A stretch of DNA of 64,000 bases from Carboxylicivirga marina. Lineage in GTDB: Bacteria > Bacteroidota > Bacteroidia > Bacteroidales > Marinilabiliaceae. The notes beneath the pieces were generated by a model. The model did no database searches, was not told where the DNA came from, and worked only from the letters and a program-made list of their open reading frames with translations. The stretch is taken from contig NZ_JAENRR010000008.1 in assembly GCF_016612505.1 (NCBI RefSeq), positions 1 through 64,000 on the forward strand, read 5' to 3'. The translations under genes and the position numbers were made by a program. Positions 41,900 to 49,614 of the stretch are shown one piece after another (the stretch's first letter is position 1; every line of letters begins with the position of its first letter).

Positions 41900-43044
41900 T
41901 GGCATTACCCGAAACAGGCATAAATACCACATTGATAAGAAATATACTTGCGGCTAGTAGTAATAAGCTTAGTGAGTTGTGCAAGCATGCTAATGTAAAC
42001 ATGTACTCAAAACGCAAGCCGATAACTGAGAATTCAAATGCTGCCGAGTGGTGGAAGGGTTTGAATAATGACTTTGGCCTGAGTGTGCCTCAGTATGTTG
42101 AGGGTGGTACTTCGGCTGATTGGAGTTACACAAAGCCAATGAGTGCGTTTAAAATGGGGCATTTCAGATTGTATGAACACAATGCCATACCCCCAATTGC
42201 TAACAGTCAGCAAACACGTGAGATTAATAAGTGGTATGGTAATATTTCATACTTGGGCTTACTACTTACACGTAGTGGTGAAAGTCAGATAGGCTACGAT
42301 GATGGCATAATGATTAATAACCTGGCATTGCCTGATTATTATTTGGGTGTAGAGCTGGAGAATAGCGTAGGCAGCAAAGTTGTACTAACAGCCACGGCTA
42401 AACTTGGGAATAGTGGTGAGGTTGAAGTTGACTGGAATAATGCACTTATTAGCGGCTGGCTCGGCGCCATAACAGCTAGATATTTTGTTTCACGCTATAC
42501 CAAAACAATCAATGGTAGTTTTCCGGTGGGCTTTTGGGATGAGTGCTATTGCATACCTAACAGTAATGGCAGTTATAATGAGGTGGCTATTAATTTAATT
42601 AACCAGTCAGCTATTGACTTCTCAGTAGTAGGAGCTGGTAATTCAAAAACTGGCTATTTCGACCCGGGAGGAAAAGACCAACCATTACCTATTTCATCGC
42701 TTGGCTCGGTGGGTATAAAAATGACCGTCACCAATGATTCAACAGAAACTTATACAATTCGCGATTATAAGTTTGAGGCTGACTTTATCACAACCTATTT
42801 CGGCTACTCATACACTTTAGAATGTACTGGAAGCATGTATGATTCATCGGGCAATGCATTGGCTAGTTTTAGTCTCGCACCAGGAGCCAGCAAAACAATT
42901 GTGCTATACAATGTGAATGTATTAAATCGTGATTCGTCAGGTGTTAAGGCGGTTACTCCGGGTATGAATGAAGCCGTGAGTATTAATGTGCGCTACAATG
43001 GCGGTGGTGCCGGTGGTGGTGTGTATGATTTTACAACTTCTTAA
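41899..43044 (+). CDS. Tail-associated protein, unknown function
   Basis: 381 residues, Gly/Asn/Ser-rich with a likely beta-sandwich C-terminus (YTLECTGSMYDSSGNALASF). The N-terminal helix region (LIRNILAASSNKLSELCKHANVN) followed by WWKGL is typical of a protein that follows S74 fibres in Bacteroidota phages. Overlap of 1 bp with the fibre gene. It may be a fibre accessory or adhesin. Confidence 0.55.
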   Translation: MALPETGINTTLIRNILAASSNKLSELCKHANVNMYSKRKPITENSNAAEWWKGLNNDFGLSVPQYVEGGTSADWSYTKPMSAFKMGHFRLYEHNAIPPIANSQQTREINKWYGNISYLGLLLTRSGESQIGYDDGIMINNLALPDYYLGVELENSVGSKVVLTATAKLGNSGEVEVDWNNALISGWLGAITARYFVSRYTKTINGSFPVGFWDECYCIPNSNGSYNEVAINLINQSAIDFSVVGAGNSKTGYFDPGGKDQPLPISSLGSVGIKMTVTNDSTETYTIRDYKFEADFITTYFGYSYTLECTGSMYDSSGNALASFSLAPGASKTIVLYNVNVLNRDSSGVKAVTPGMNEAVSINVRYNGGGAGGGVYDFTTS

Positions 43045-43053
43045 AACTGAGAT

Positions 43054-43209
43054 ATGAAAACAGCATTAACAATTGCCTTTGTAATAGGCTGCCTAATAGT
43101 TATAGGCATAGTGGTGGTAAGAACCATGCGCGGACGAAAGAAAGAGAGTTATAAAACATCGTCGCACGGTGGCGGTGGCGAAAGTAGAAACAATGTAGAA
43201 AAACAATAA
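43054..43209 (+). CDS. Small membrane protein, 51 aa
   Basis: Open frame from ATG 43054 to TAA 43209. One transmembrane helix (ALTIAFVIGCLIVIGIVVV) followed by a basic, Gly-rich tail. Its place before the lysis genes suggests a holin- or spanin-related role, unproven. Confidence 0.5.
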   Translation: MKTALTIAFVIGCLIVIGIVVVRTMRGRKKESYKTSSHGGGGESRNNVEKQ

Positions 43210-43211
43210 GC

Positions 43212-43511
43212 ATGAAAGTACAATTTAACAGACCCTTAAAAGCCTTAACTGGCGAAACATTAAAAGAGCCAACAGCCAACGGTGGTACTAAAGAAATTAA
43301 CCTGAAGGAGGTTTGTTCATCGGCACTGGCAACATCTCAAGAGGGTGATGGACCAGAGAAATTACAAGCCTATCAATTGGCCGTAAAAATAGTTGGCACC
43401 GATAAGCCGGTTGAAGTAACTGCCGAAGATATTGCCCTTATCAAAAAGAAGCTTGAGGTATATACACCTATTGTGTATGGTCAGGCTTGTATGATGCTTG
43501 AGGAAAATTAA
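43212..43511 (+). CDS. Hypothetical phage structural protein, 99 aa
   Basis: 99 residues with VQFNRPLKALTGETLK and VEVTAEDIALIKKKLEVYTPIVYGQ. Small proteins of this pattern occur near the lysis cassette of Bacteroidota phages. Function unknown. Confidence 0.5.
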   Translation: MKVQFNRPLKALTGETLKEPTANGGTKEINLKEVCSSALATSQEGDGPEKLQAYQLAVKIVGTDKPVEVTAEDIALIKKKLEVYTPIVYGQACMMLEEN

Positions 43512-43533
43512 TAACCTTATAATAACTGATTAA

Positions 43534-44343
43534 ATGAAAGACTTTTTTAAAACCTTTAAAGAAGAGCTGACGGTGATACCGTTGCTCATCATTGGCTTTT
43601 TTGCCTTGAATATGGGATTGAGTTACCTATTTCCAAACAATGCTTTTTTCGATTTCTTTTCGGAGATGGAAAACATTGCTTACAGTGTGGTTCGCTTTAT
43701 TGTGGTGCTGGCATTGGCATGGGTTGGCGTTAGGGTGATATTTCCGAATGTATTCAAGTTCTTGAAAAACGAGTTTTACCCCAACTTTCCAAAACTTGAA
43801 ACTCAATTTAAATACAAACTGGCAACAGCTATATTTCTTGTGTTTGTATTGGCATCGGCTATTACAGCAAAGGCGCAAGACAATACCAGGCACGAGCTAC
43901 TAAAGAACCTAACCGAGCAATTGGATGTGCGAGAGGTGACGGCCAATAGTTCGCCAATGATTGATACCTACCTGCAAAGTGTTGGCTTTGATTACCCGGT
44001 GCCCTGGTGTGCTGCTTTCGTTAGTTGGAACCTGAACCAGTTGGATGTTGATAATCCGAATAGTGCTTGGTCGCCAAGTTTTGCACGTGATAAGGATGTG
44101 ATATGGCGAAACAAGACAAGAGGCATACAGCCAAAGTGTAGCGATGTGGTGACCTTCTATTATGCCAGGCTCAAGCGAGTTGGCCATGTTGGCTTTTTTA
44201 TCAAAGAAAGTAAGAGCGGCTATTTTATAACCATAGAGGGCAATACCAATGGAGGCGGCAGCCGTGAGGGTGATGGCGTGTATATGAAAAAGCGGCCTCC
44301 GGGTAAGGTCTTTGCCATTAGTAGATATATTAAGGAGGTGTGA
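43534..44343 (+). CDS. Membrane-anchored endolysin with CHAP-like domain
   Basis: 269 residues. Three hydrophobic segments (about 12-35, 48-68 and 90-112; the last ends ASAITAKAQ) precede a peptidase domain. The catalytic pair is WCAAFVSW (Cys159) and VGHVGFF (His218), with IEGNTN downstream (CHAP/NlpC-like amidase, TIGR02594-type). Usual endolysins lack such a membrane part, so this may combine holin-like and lytic functions or be secreted by the host Sec route. Confidence 0.75.
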   Translation: MKDFFKTFKEELTVIPLLIIGFFALNMGLSYLFPNNAFFDFFSEMENIAYSVVRFIVVLALAWVGVRVIFPNVFKFLKNEFYPNFPKLETQFKYKLATAIFLVFVLASAITAKAQDNTRHELLKNLTEQLDVREVTANSSPMIDTYLQSVGFDYPVPWCAAFVSWNLNQLDVDNPNSAWSPSFARDKDVIWRNKTRGIQPKCSDVVTFYYARLKRVGHVGFFIKESKSGYFITIEGNTNGGGSREGDGVYMKKRPPGKVFAISRYIKEV

Positions 44344-44344
44344 T

Positions 44345-44566
44345 ATGACGATAAAAGGAAAGATATTTATGTGCACGACATTCCTGTTCCTGGGGATGTT
44401 CATAGGTGGCGCGCTGGTGTATGGCTGGATGGATTCAAACAGCAATGCCGGTAACCAGGTCAATGTTAATGTTGAAGGTAAAATTAAAGATGGCTCAGAG
44501 GTGAAGATTGAAGTGGAGAGTGACCAGGAGCAAAAGAAAGAAAAGAAACGGTGGAAACTGTTTTAA
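44345..44566 (+). CDS. Small membrane protein of the lysis cassette
   Basis: 73 residues from ATG 44345. One N-terminal helix (IFMCTTFLFLGMFIGGALVYG) and an acidic/basic soluble tail, like a spanin i-subunit. The previous stop is TGA at 44341-44343, two bases before. Confidence 0.5.
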   Translation: MTIKGKIFMCTTFLFLGMFIGGALVYGWMDSNSNAGNQVNVNVEGKIKDGSEVKIEVESDQEQKKEKKRWKLF

Positions 44567-44584
44567 CGTTTTAAACTCACACGC

Positions 44585-44818
44585 ATGAAAAGTTTTTTAT
44601 TGGCTACACGTATGGAGATAATTGCACCAACAACAGGCGGTGGAGTTGGTATTTTTGCTTTGTTGGTTGAGTGGGCTCCGATTATTTCAATAGCTGCTGC
44701 ACTAATTGGTGTGGCACTTGGGGTGATGTCGTTTATTATGAAGCGACAACAGCATAAAATGGAAATGGAGTATTATGCTGCAAAAATTAAGCATATGAAA
44801 AGCGGAAATAGTAAATAA
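44585..44818 (+). CDS. Small membrane protein, holin candidate
   Basis: 77 residues with one strong helix (APIISIAAALIGVALGVMSFIM), possibly with a second weaker one (GVGIFALLV), and a basic C-terminus. Small size and place after the endolysin support a holin or pinholin role, inferred only from context. Confidence 0.5.
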   Translation: MKSFLLATRMEIIAPTTGGGVGIFALLVEWAPIISIAAALIGVALGVMSFIMKRQQHKMEMEYYAAKIKHMKSGNSK

Positions 44819-44890
44819 AGTGTTATACTTGTATGTGATGACGGTGTAAACCCGATTCACCGTTCATAAAATTTAGGATTAAATTAGTTA

Positions 44891-44921
44891 AAGGCTAGCA
44901 GGATTCTGTTAGCCTTTTTTT
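44891..44921 (+). terminator. Terminator of the late operon
   Basis: GGCTAGCAG-GATT-CTGTTAGCC with one mismatch, followed by seven T. It ends the rightward late operon before the leftward AbiH gene. Confidence 0.8.
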
Positions 44922-45007
44922 GTTTAATTTTATTTAGTACTTTAGTTACAGATTAAAATTTTTGTCGGAATTCAACAAACTTAATGGGGTGAAAAGTCAC
45001 CCCTTTT

Positions 45008-46126
45008 TTAGTTTGGATTAGTGGCCTCTTCTTTTTGTTTGGCTTCTTGGATTGGCTGGGGCATGGGGAAAGATAGACTTTTAGGCACAACTCGTTCACG
45101 AAATTTGCCTTTGTCTTTAAAGTGTCTTGATATCTCATATGTTTTTTCTGTGAAATCATCTGATGTATCATTCTGTTTGTGATAAAAGATTTGTATTTCC
45201 TTACATCTATCATTTTCAAAAATCCTATGAAGCAGTGTTCTATCAGTTAATCCACATGAATGACCATAAATGTGTACCTCGAAGTCTTCAGAATCCAAGA
45301 AACTAATTAGTTTATTGTAATTATCAGTCTCAAGATATTGAAAGGATTTGATATGCTTGAAAAGGTCATTATTATTTGCATCTTCAAACTCTAAAAACTT
45401 TTTATCAAACTCGTCACCAAACCCAAAAATTGGTTGCTCATCAAAATTCCATAAGCATCCATGAATGTAATTAATATCAGTATGAGTTATTGTTTGACAC
45501 CTACGAAGATAGCCATCTAAAGTATTAGTATAGTTGAAGTTAAGAAAAAGAATATTTGGTGCATATTTTGTATTTTTACTAACACGCGGATCGTAATGCC
45601 CACCACCTCTTGTTTTGAGATTACTTGCAAAGTATGTTTCTAAATTTTCACTAAAATGCTTTCCGCTATTATTAACATGTTCTTTAGATAAATAATCTAA
45701 CAGCTTTTGGCGTAAAAACGAGAAATCTTCGTTTATATCTATAATACCATCGTCATAAAAAGAGGAGCTATTTTTCATTTTGTTATCAGCCAACAGGGTG
45801 AAAAATTCCATTTCTAGATCAACCCAATTAAAACTTTTAATTTTCTCAATAGAATTGTAAAGAATTTGTTGAGTGCTTACTCTAATATCTGGATCTTTTC
45901 TTATGCTTTCGAATGTTTCAAAGATATCCCCATTGCTTATGTGATGTTCAGGAATGTAGCTTCTGTGATAACGACAACTTATCTCTAGGATTTTATCTTT
46001 GTAATGCTGTTTATTATAGAAGATATCAATTGCATTGTTTAGATAATCAGCAATAAAATCCTTAAAGCTTGTTTTCATTCCATGAGCTAAGTCAAAACCA
46101 TTGCCAATAATTATCAATCTATTCAT
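45008..46126 (-). CDS. AbiH-family abortive infection protein
   Basis: 372 residues. LIIIGNGFDLAHGMKTSFKDFI at the N-terminus is the AbiH signature. A FLNFNYTNTLDGYL segment (about 195-208) and IHGCLWN and HIYGHSCGLTD continue the family pattern. AbiH from Lactococcus confers abortive infection; the present copy is between lysis genes and integrase in a prophage, a usual cargo position. It stands 11 bp downstream of the integrase on the same strand. Confidence 0.88.
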   Translation of the reverse strand: MNRLIIIGNGFDLAHGMKTSFKDFIADYLNNAIDIFYNKQHYKDKILEISCRYHRSYIPEHHISNGDIFETFESIRKDPDIRVSTQQILYNSIEKIKSFNWVDLEMEFFTLLADNKMKNSSSFYDDGIIDINEDFSFLRQKLLDYLSKEHVNNSGKHFSENLETYFASNLKTRGGGHYDPRVSKNTKYAPNILFLNFNYTNTLDGYLRRCQTITHTDINYIHGCLWNFDEQPIFGFGDEFDKKFLEFEDANNNDLFKHIKSFQYLETDNYNKLISFLDSEDFEVHIYGHSCGLTDRTLLHRIFENDRCKEIQIFYHKQNDTSDDFTEKTYEISRHFKDKGKFRERVVPKSLSFPMPQPIQEAKQKEEATNPN

Positions 46127-46137
46127 GTGTGTGGGGA

Positions 46138-47352
46138 TTATTGTTTTAATATATCGAGTACTTTACGGTTTAAGTCGTCAACAAGTTCCCAATCATAGTC
46201 AAAATATGTATCGGTTACTGTTGTTTTACCATGGCCAAGCGATTGGGCAATGAGTGGCTTGCTGGCGCCAATGGGTTTTTTGGCTGCAATGCCGGCCCAG
46301 GTGTGTCGAGCATGGTACATCACTAGTTCTTCAGGAATGGTGATGTTTTTTATCCCATCTTTCTCCAGCTGCTCATTGATGTTTTTTGCCAAGGTCTTCA
46401 GGTGCTTATTCATCTGCTTGGTTAGGTTCTTATGATTGGCGTATCGCTCCTGGTAGATGAGAAAGGTATTTACTCCTTTTCGTTTGTCAATAATCGCTTG
46501 AGCTTCGAGCTCAACTTTGATGTTATAGGCTTTTGATGTTTTGCGCCTTTGGTATTCAATGCGCCCATCGTTAATGCCTGCTATCTCATAGATATCGATG
46601 TTGTTCATGCCAATAAGGTAGAATGAGAGCATAAAGAAGTCACGAGCAAGAGATGTGTATTGATCCTTTGTTTCGAAATCGCGAATAAGCCGGATGGCTT
46701 CAACTGGCAATCGTAAGTTACGAGGCGTTGCTTTGGCAAATTCAAACTTCCGGAAGGGATAAAGGTTCTGATCAATGAGTTCATCCACATCGATGGCCCG
46801 ATTAAAAAGCGCACGGATGTTTCGTAAGTCGATGTTGGCGGTTCCTGGCGATGTTTGCTCAATGCGATGCTCTTTGAACCGGTTTAACCAGGGCTTATTA
46901 ATATCGGAGAATAACAAGGAGCCTTTGCTGTAATCTTCCAAAATGGTTAAGGTGGCGTTGTAACGTTCGCGTGTTCCCTGGTTCTCTATCTTAGGCAAGT
47001 AATTTTTGAAATACTCAAGGAAATCGGCATTATTATTAAATGCACTGCCGCCTTTTTTAATGTATTCGCCGATTTGTTTGGCGGTCATGTGGTCAATCTT
47101 TCTCCGCTCCTCCAGCTCTTCAATGTAATCCCATGCTTCATTGACCTTAACAGATAAGCTTCGATTAGTTGAACGAACATTATCAACCTGGGGGCAATTT
47201 CGTTTTATCTGTTCATTGCCCCAGTACTTTTTATCGATGGCAATTTTGGTGGCAAGTTCGGTATTTGTGCCTTTATGGGATATCAAAATCATGATTTGAT
47301 AAAGATTATCCTTGTTTGGTTTTCGTTTTAAAATTAATCGAGCTGTAGCCAT
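46138..47352 (-). CDS. Phage tyrosine integrase
   Basis: 404 residues: an arm-binding N-terminus, SAM-like domain (about 105-205) and catalytic domain (about 215-400). Motifs are YQRRKTSKAYNIKVE (Lys), YHARHTWAG (His-x-x-Arg), LGHGKTTVTDTYFDYDW (His and Tyr nucleophile). At the first arginine position there is Asn (GMNNIDIY), as often in Bacteroidota integrases. The gene starts 140 bp from tRNA-Pro, which carries the matching att site. Confidence 0.93.
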   Translation of the reverse strand: MATARLILKRKPNKDNLYQIMILISHKGTNTELATKIAIDKKYWGNEQIKRNCPQVDNVRSTNRSLSVKVNEAWDYIEELEERRKIDHMTAKQIGEYIKKGGSAFNNNADFLEYFKNYLPKIENQGTRERYNATLTILEDYSKGSLLFSDINKPWLNRFKEHRIEQTSPGTANIDLRNIRALFNRAIDVDELIDQNLYPFRKFEFAKATPRNLRLPVEAIRLIRDFETKDQYTSLARDFFMLSFYLIGMNNIDIYEIAGINDGRIEYQRRKTSKAYNIKVELEAQAIIDKRKGVNTFLIYQERYANHKNLTKQMNKHLKTLAKNINEQLEKDGIKNITIPEELVMYHARHTWAGIAAKKPIGASKPLIAQSLGHGKTTVTDTYFDYDWELVDDLNRKVLDILKQ

Positions 47353-47436
47353 ATCAGAAAAAAAACTAAAAAAAAACTAAATTCAATCCGTTTTCATGGG
47401 GTAAAAAGGTACAAAAACCCATTGGATTTGAGAAAT

Positions 47437-47467
47437 AAAAAAAGCGACTACTTTATGTAATCGCTTT
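47437..47467 (-). terminator. Terminator behind tRNA-Pro
   Basis: AAAGCGA-TAC stem with its complement around a 5-base loop with one mismatch; on the minus strand it ends with seven T. It lies 22 bp after the tRNA 3' end and differs in sequence from the terminator at 11912-11945, so it was brought by the phage. Confidence 0.75.
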
Positions 47468-47484
47468 GTAATAAGGGTTTTAAC

Positions 47485-47530
47485 TTCGTCGGGATGACAG
47501 GATTTGAACCTGCGACCCCTGGTCCCCCAG
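47485..47530. other. Prophage attachment site, tRNA-proximal copy
   Basis: 46 bp covering the 3' half of tRNA-Pro from the anticodon loop to four bases past the end. It matches 11966-12011 with two differences. The phage carries this part, so integration rebuilds an intact tRNA. Confidence 0.88.
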
Positions 47531-47563
47531 ACCAGTGCGCTAACCGAGCTGCGCCACATCCCG
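47489..47563 (-). tRNA. tRNA-Pro (anticodon GGG)
   Basis: 75 bases. Acceptor CGGGATG pairs with CATCCCG, discriminator A. The anticodon arm CTGGT-CTGGGGG-ACCAG has anticodon GGG. The T-arm is GCAGG-TTCAAAT-CCTGT. CCA is not encoded. The 3' half is phage-derived at this integration site. Confidence 0.95.
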
Positions 47564-47686
47564 AATAATTGTGCAACAAATTTAGTCAAAAACGACTCTT
47601 GTACAATTGAAGCAATAAAAAAAGTTAAAAAGAAGTTTTTGAATTATTTCTTCGCCTTATTATATAGCACCTTACCAATGAATTTA

Positions 47687-47694
47687 TATTTTTG
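47687..47694 (+). promoter_or_regulatory. Possible Bacteroidota -7 box of the sigma factor gene
   Basis: TATTTTTG matches the TAnnTTTG -7 consensus exactly, 25 bp before the sigma gene. No clear -33 TTG at the proper spacing is seen, so support is partial. Confidence 0.35.
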
Positions 47695-47719
47695 TTGAAA
47701 CACACATATCTACCATACC

Positions 47720-48310
47720 TTGATACAAGAAGAAGTAAACGAAATTGATATAATAAAAGGAATTGAAAGAGGAGACGAGAATGCTTTTCAAGAAGTATTC
47801 ATCAGATACTATACTCAACTAGTTGTTTTTGCACGTAAAGTTGTTGTTGATGATGATTTGGCTAGAGAATTAGTGCAAGATGTTATCGTCAACTTCTATG
47901 AGAAAAGAAAAGAGCTTAAAATTCATACTTCCCTGAGAGCTCACTTGTATCAATCGGTTCGCAACAGATGTTTAAATCAAATTAAACACAGTCAAATAAG
48001 GCGCGATCATCATGCAAATATTTATTTGACACAAAAAAATACGGAAGCATACGTTGATGATAAGCTTGAGGAGACCGAATTGGAACAAAAAATATTCTCA
48101 ATCATACAAACACTTCCTAATCAATGCAAAAAAATTTTTGAAATGAGTCGCTTTGAAGGGGTGAGTAACCAAGAAATAGCCGACAAATTGAATTTATCAA
48201 AACGAACTGTAGAAACTCAGATTAGTAAAGCTTTAAAAGTTTTACGAAAAAACCTAGCCGGATACCTTGATGCATGGATGATGATCATGTGGCTATTATT
48301 TAATTATTAA
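47720..48310 (+). CDS. ECF-type sigma-70 factor
   Basis: 196 residues. Region 2 (DENAFQEVFIRYYTQLVVFARK, LVQDVIVNFYEKR) and region 4 (CKKIFEMSRFEGVSNQEIADKLNLSKRTVETQISKAL) are clear. The start appears to be TTG 47720, as no in-frame ATG precedes region 2. It should drive the receptor and lipoprotein genes downstream, with FecR as its anti-sigma partner. Confidence 0.9.
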   Translation: MIQEEVNEIDIIKGIERGDENAFQEVFIRYYTQLVVFARKVVVDDDLARELVQDVIVNFYEKRKELKIHTSLRAHLYQSVRNRCLNQIKHSQIRRDHHANIYLTQKNTEAYVDDKLEETELEQKIFSIIQTLPNQCKKIFEMSRFEGVSNQEIADKLNLSKRTVETQISKALKVLRKNLAGYLDAWMMIMWLLFNY

Positions 48311-48399
48311 AAAAGTGACATGATAAATACGTGTACATACAAAGTTGTTTGTCTTAACTAACGACACGAAGAACTATTAACCTTAAACGGATATTAAAA

Positions 48400-48573
48400 A
48401 TGGAATTCGTATTTCAAATATTAGCCGACCTGTTATCGCCTGTTGATGAGAAACAAGTGAAAGCAGAAGACAAGAAGAATGCTGAGATAGAGAAAGTGGA
48501 AATCGCAAAAGAGAAAGCGGTTGAAACAAAAGGTGAAGAACCAAATATCTTTGGCATCATGGATTTTCATTAA
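48400..48573 (+). CDS. Small charged protein between sigma factor and FecR
   Basis: 57 residues from ATG 48400. A hydrophobic start (EFVFQILADLLSP) is followed by a Lys/Glu helix and the end NIFGIMDFH. It sits in the same direction between the sigma and anti-sigma genes, 89 bp after the sigma gene. No homologue comes to mind. Confidence 0.45.
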   Translation: MEFVFQILADLLSPVDEKQVKAEDKKNAEIEKVEIAKEKAVETKGEEPNIFGIMDFH

Positions 48574-48621
48574 TAAACCAGAATATTTCTGTTTTATTGG
48601 TTGAACTGAAAGATTGAAAAG

Positions 48622-49593
48622 ATGAATGAACTAAATAAGCATATGGATGAGTTGATTGTTAAATCTTTAACGAATGATATTTCGTTAGAAGAGAAAGCAG
48701 GGCTTGATACATGGATTCAACAATCACCTGACAATGCAAATTACATAGAACAAATGCAAAAAGTCTGGAGCCGTTCAAAGGCTTTAGAAGCATTTCGATC
48801 TGTGGATGTCATGAATGATTTTGAGCAATTCAAATCAAAAGTTGGCATAAAGCCAAAGGTTGTTCGAATGTCAATGCGTCGATCGTTTTTGAGAATTGCC
48901 GCGATAATGATTCCTGCCATCATGCTGGTTACTGCATACAGCCTATACGAAACAGTCCCAGGCTTTGGTAAGTGGGAAGCTTTTTCTACCGAGAATAGTA
49001 TTAATGAAGTTATTTTAGCTGATGCTTCCGAAGTGTCGTTAAACAAAAACAGTAAGTTAGTATACAAAAAAGGCTTAACCGGTGATACTCGCCAATTAAG
49101 ATTAGAAGGTGAAGGCTATTTCAAAGTTGCCAAAAACCCCAATAAACCGTTCATTGTTCAAGTAGGCAATGCCGAAGTAAAAGTATTAGGTACTGAGTTT
49201 AATTTAGAAGAACTAAATGGGAAGGTTAGCCTAGCAGTTACCGAAGGTCGTGTTTTGTTTTCTTCAGGAACGAATAGCATGGAAGTGACTGCTGGTGAAA
49301 GAGCAGTAAGTAAAGCAGGACAAATTACAAAAATGCCATTGGAATCATCTAACTGCATTGCATGGAAAACCGGCCAGATTGTATTTGAAAAAGCATCGAT
49401 AGATGAAGTTATTGAAACAATAGTGGATCACTTCAGTGAGATTGTTGGCGTTGAGAATTCAGCAAAAGCATCAAATTTACAAATCACTACTCGATTCAAT
49501 AATCCGAGTTTAGAAGATGTTTTAGTTGAATTAAGAATTCATTTCGCGAAAAAATTTGAGATTAATGATAACAAATTGATCATCTCTGACTAA
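48622..49593 (+). CDS. FecR-family anti-sigma factor
   Basis: 323 residues. The cytoplasmic N-terminus (about 1-85) is followed by one membrane helix (about 90-112). A FecR domain (about 120-215, with LRLEGEGYFKVAKNPNKPF and VKVLGTEFNLEE) and a C-terminal STN-like domain (about 255-320) complete it. It transmits the state of the TonB receptor to the sigma factor. Confidence 0.92.
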   Translation: MNELNKHMDELIVKSLTNDISLEEKAGLDTWIQQSPDNANYIEQMQKVWSRSKALEAFRSVDVMNDFEQFKSKVGIKPKVVRMSMRRSFLRIAAIMIPAIMLVTAYSLYETVPGFGKWEAFSTENSINEVILADASEVSLNKNSKLVYKKGLTGDTRQLRLEGEGYFKVAKNPNKPFIVQVGNAEVKVLGTEFNLEELNGKVSLAVTEGRVLFSSGTNSMEVTAGERAVSKAGQITKMPLESSNCIAWKTGQIVFEKASIDEVIETIVDHFSEIVGVENSAKASNLQITTRFNNPSLEDVLVELRIHFAKKFEINDNKLIISD

Positions 49594-49614
49594 TTTCGGA
49601 GTTGATTAATTTTT

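Larger units (their letters stand above)
11966..47530. mobile_element. Siphovirus-type prophage integrated in tRNA-Pro
   Basis: It is bounded by a 46-bp direct repeat (11966-12011 and 47485-47530, 44 identities) from the 3' part of tRNA-Pro. The unit is about 35.5 kb and carries repressor, recombination, replication, packaging, head, tail, lysis and integrase modules in standard order. HK97-type head genes, a tape-measure protein of about 778 residues, and the absence of a sheath gene indicate a long non-contractile tail. No essential gene looks broken, so the prophage may be inducible. Confidence 0.92.
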
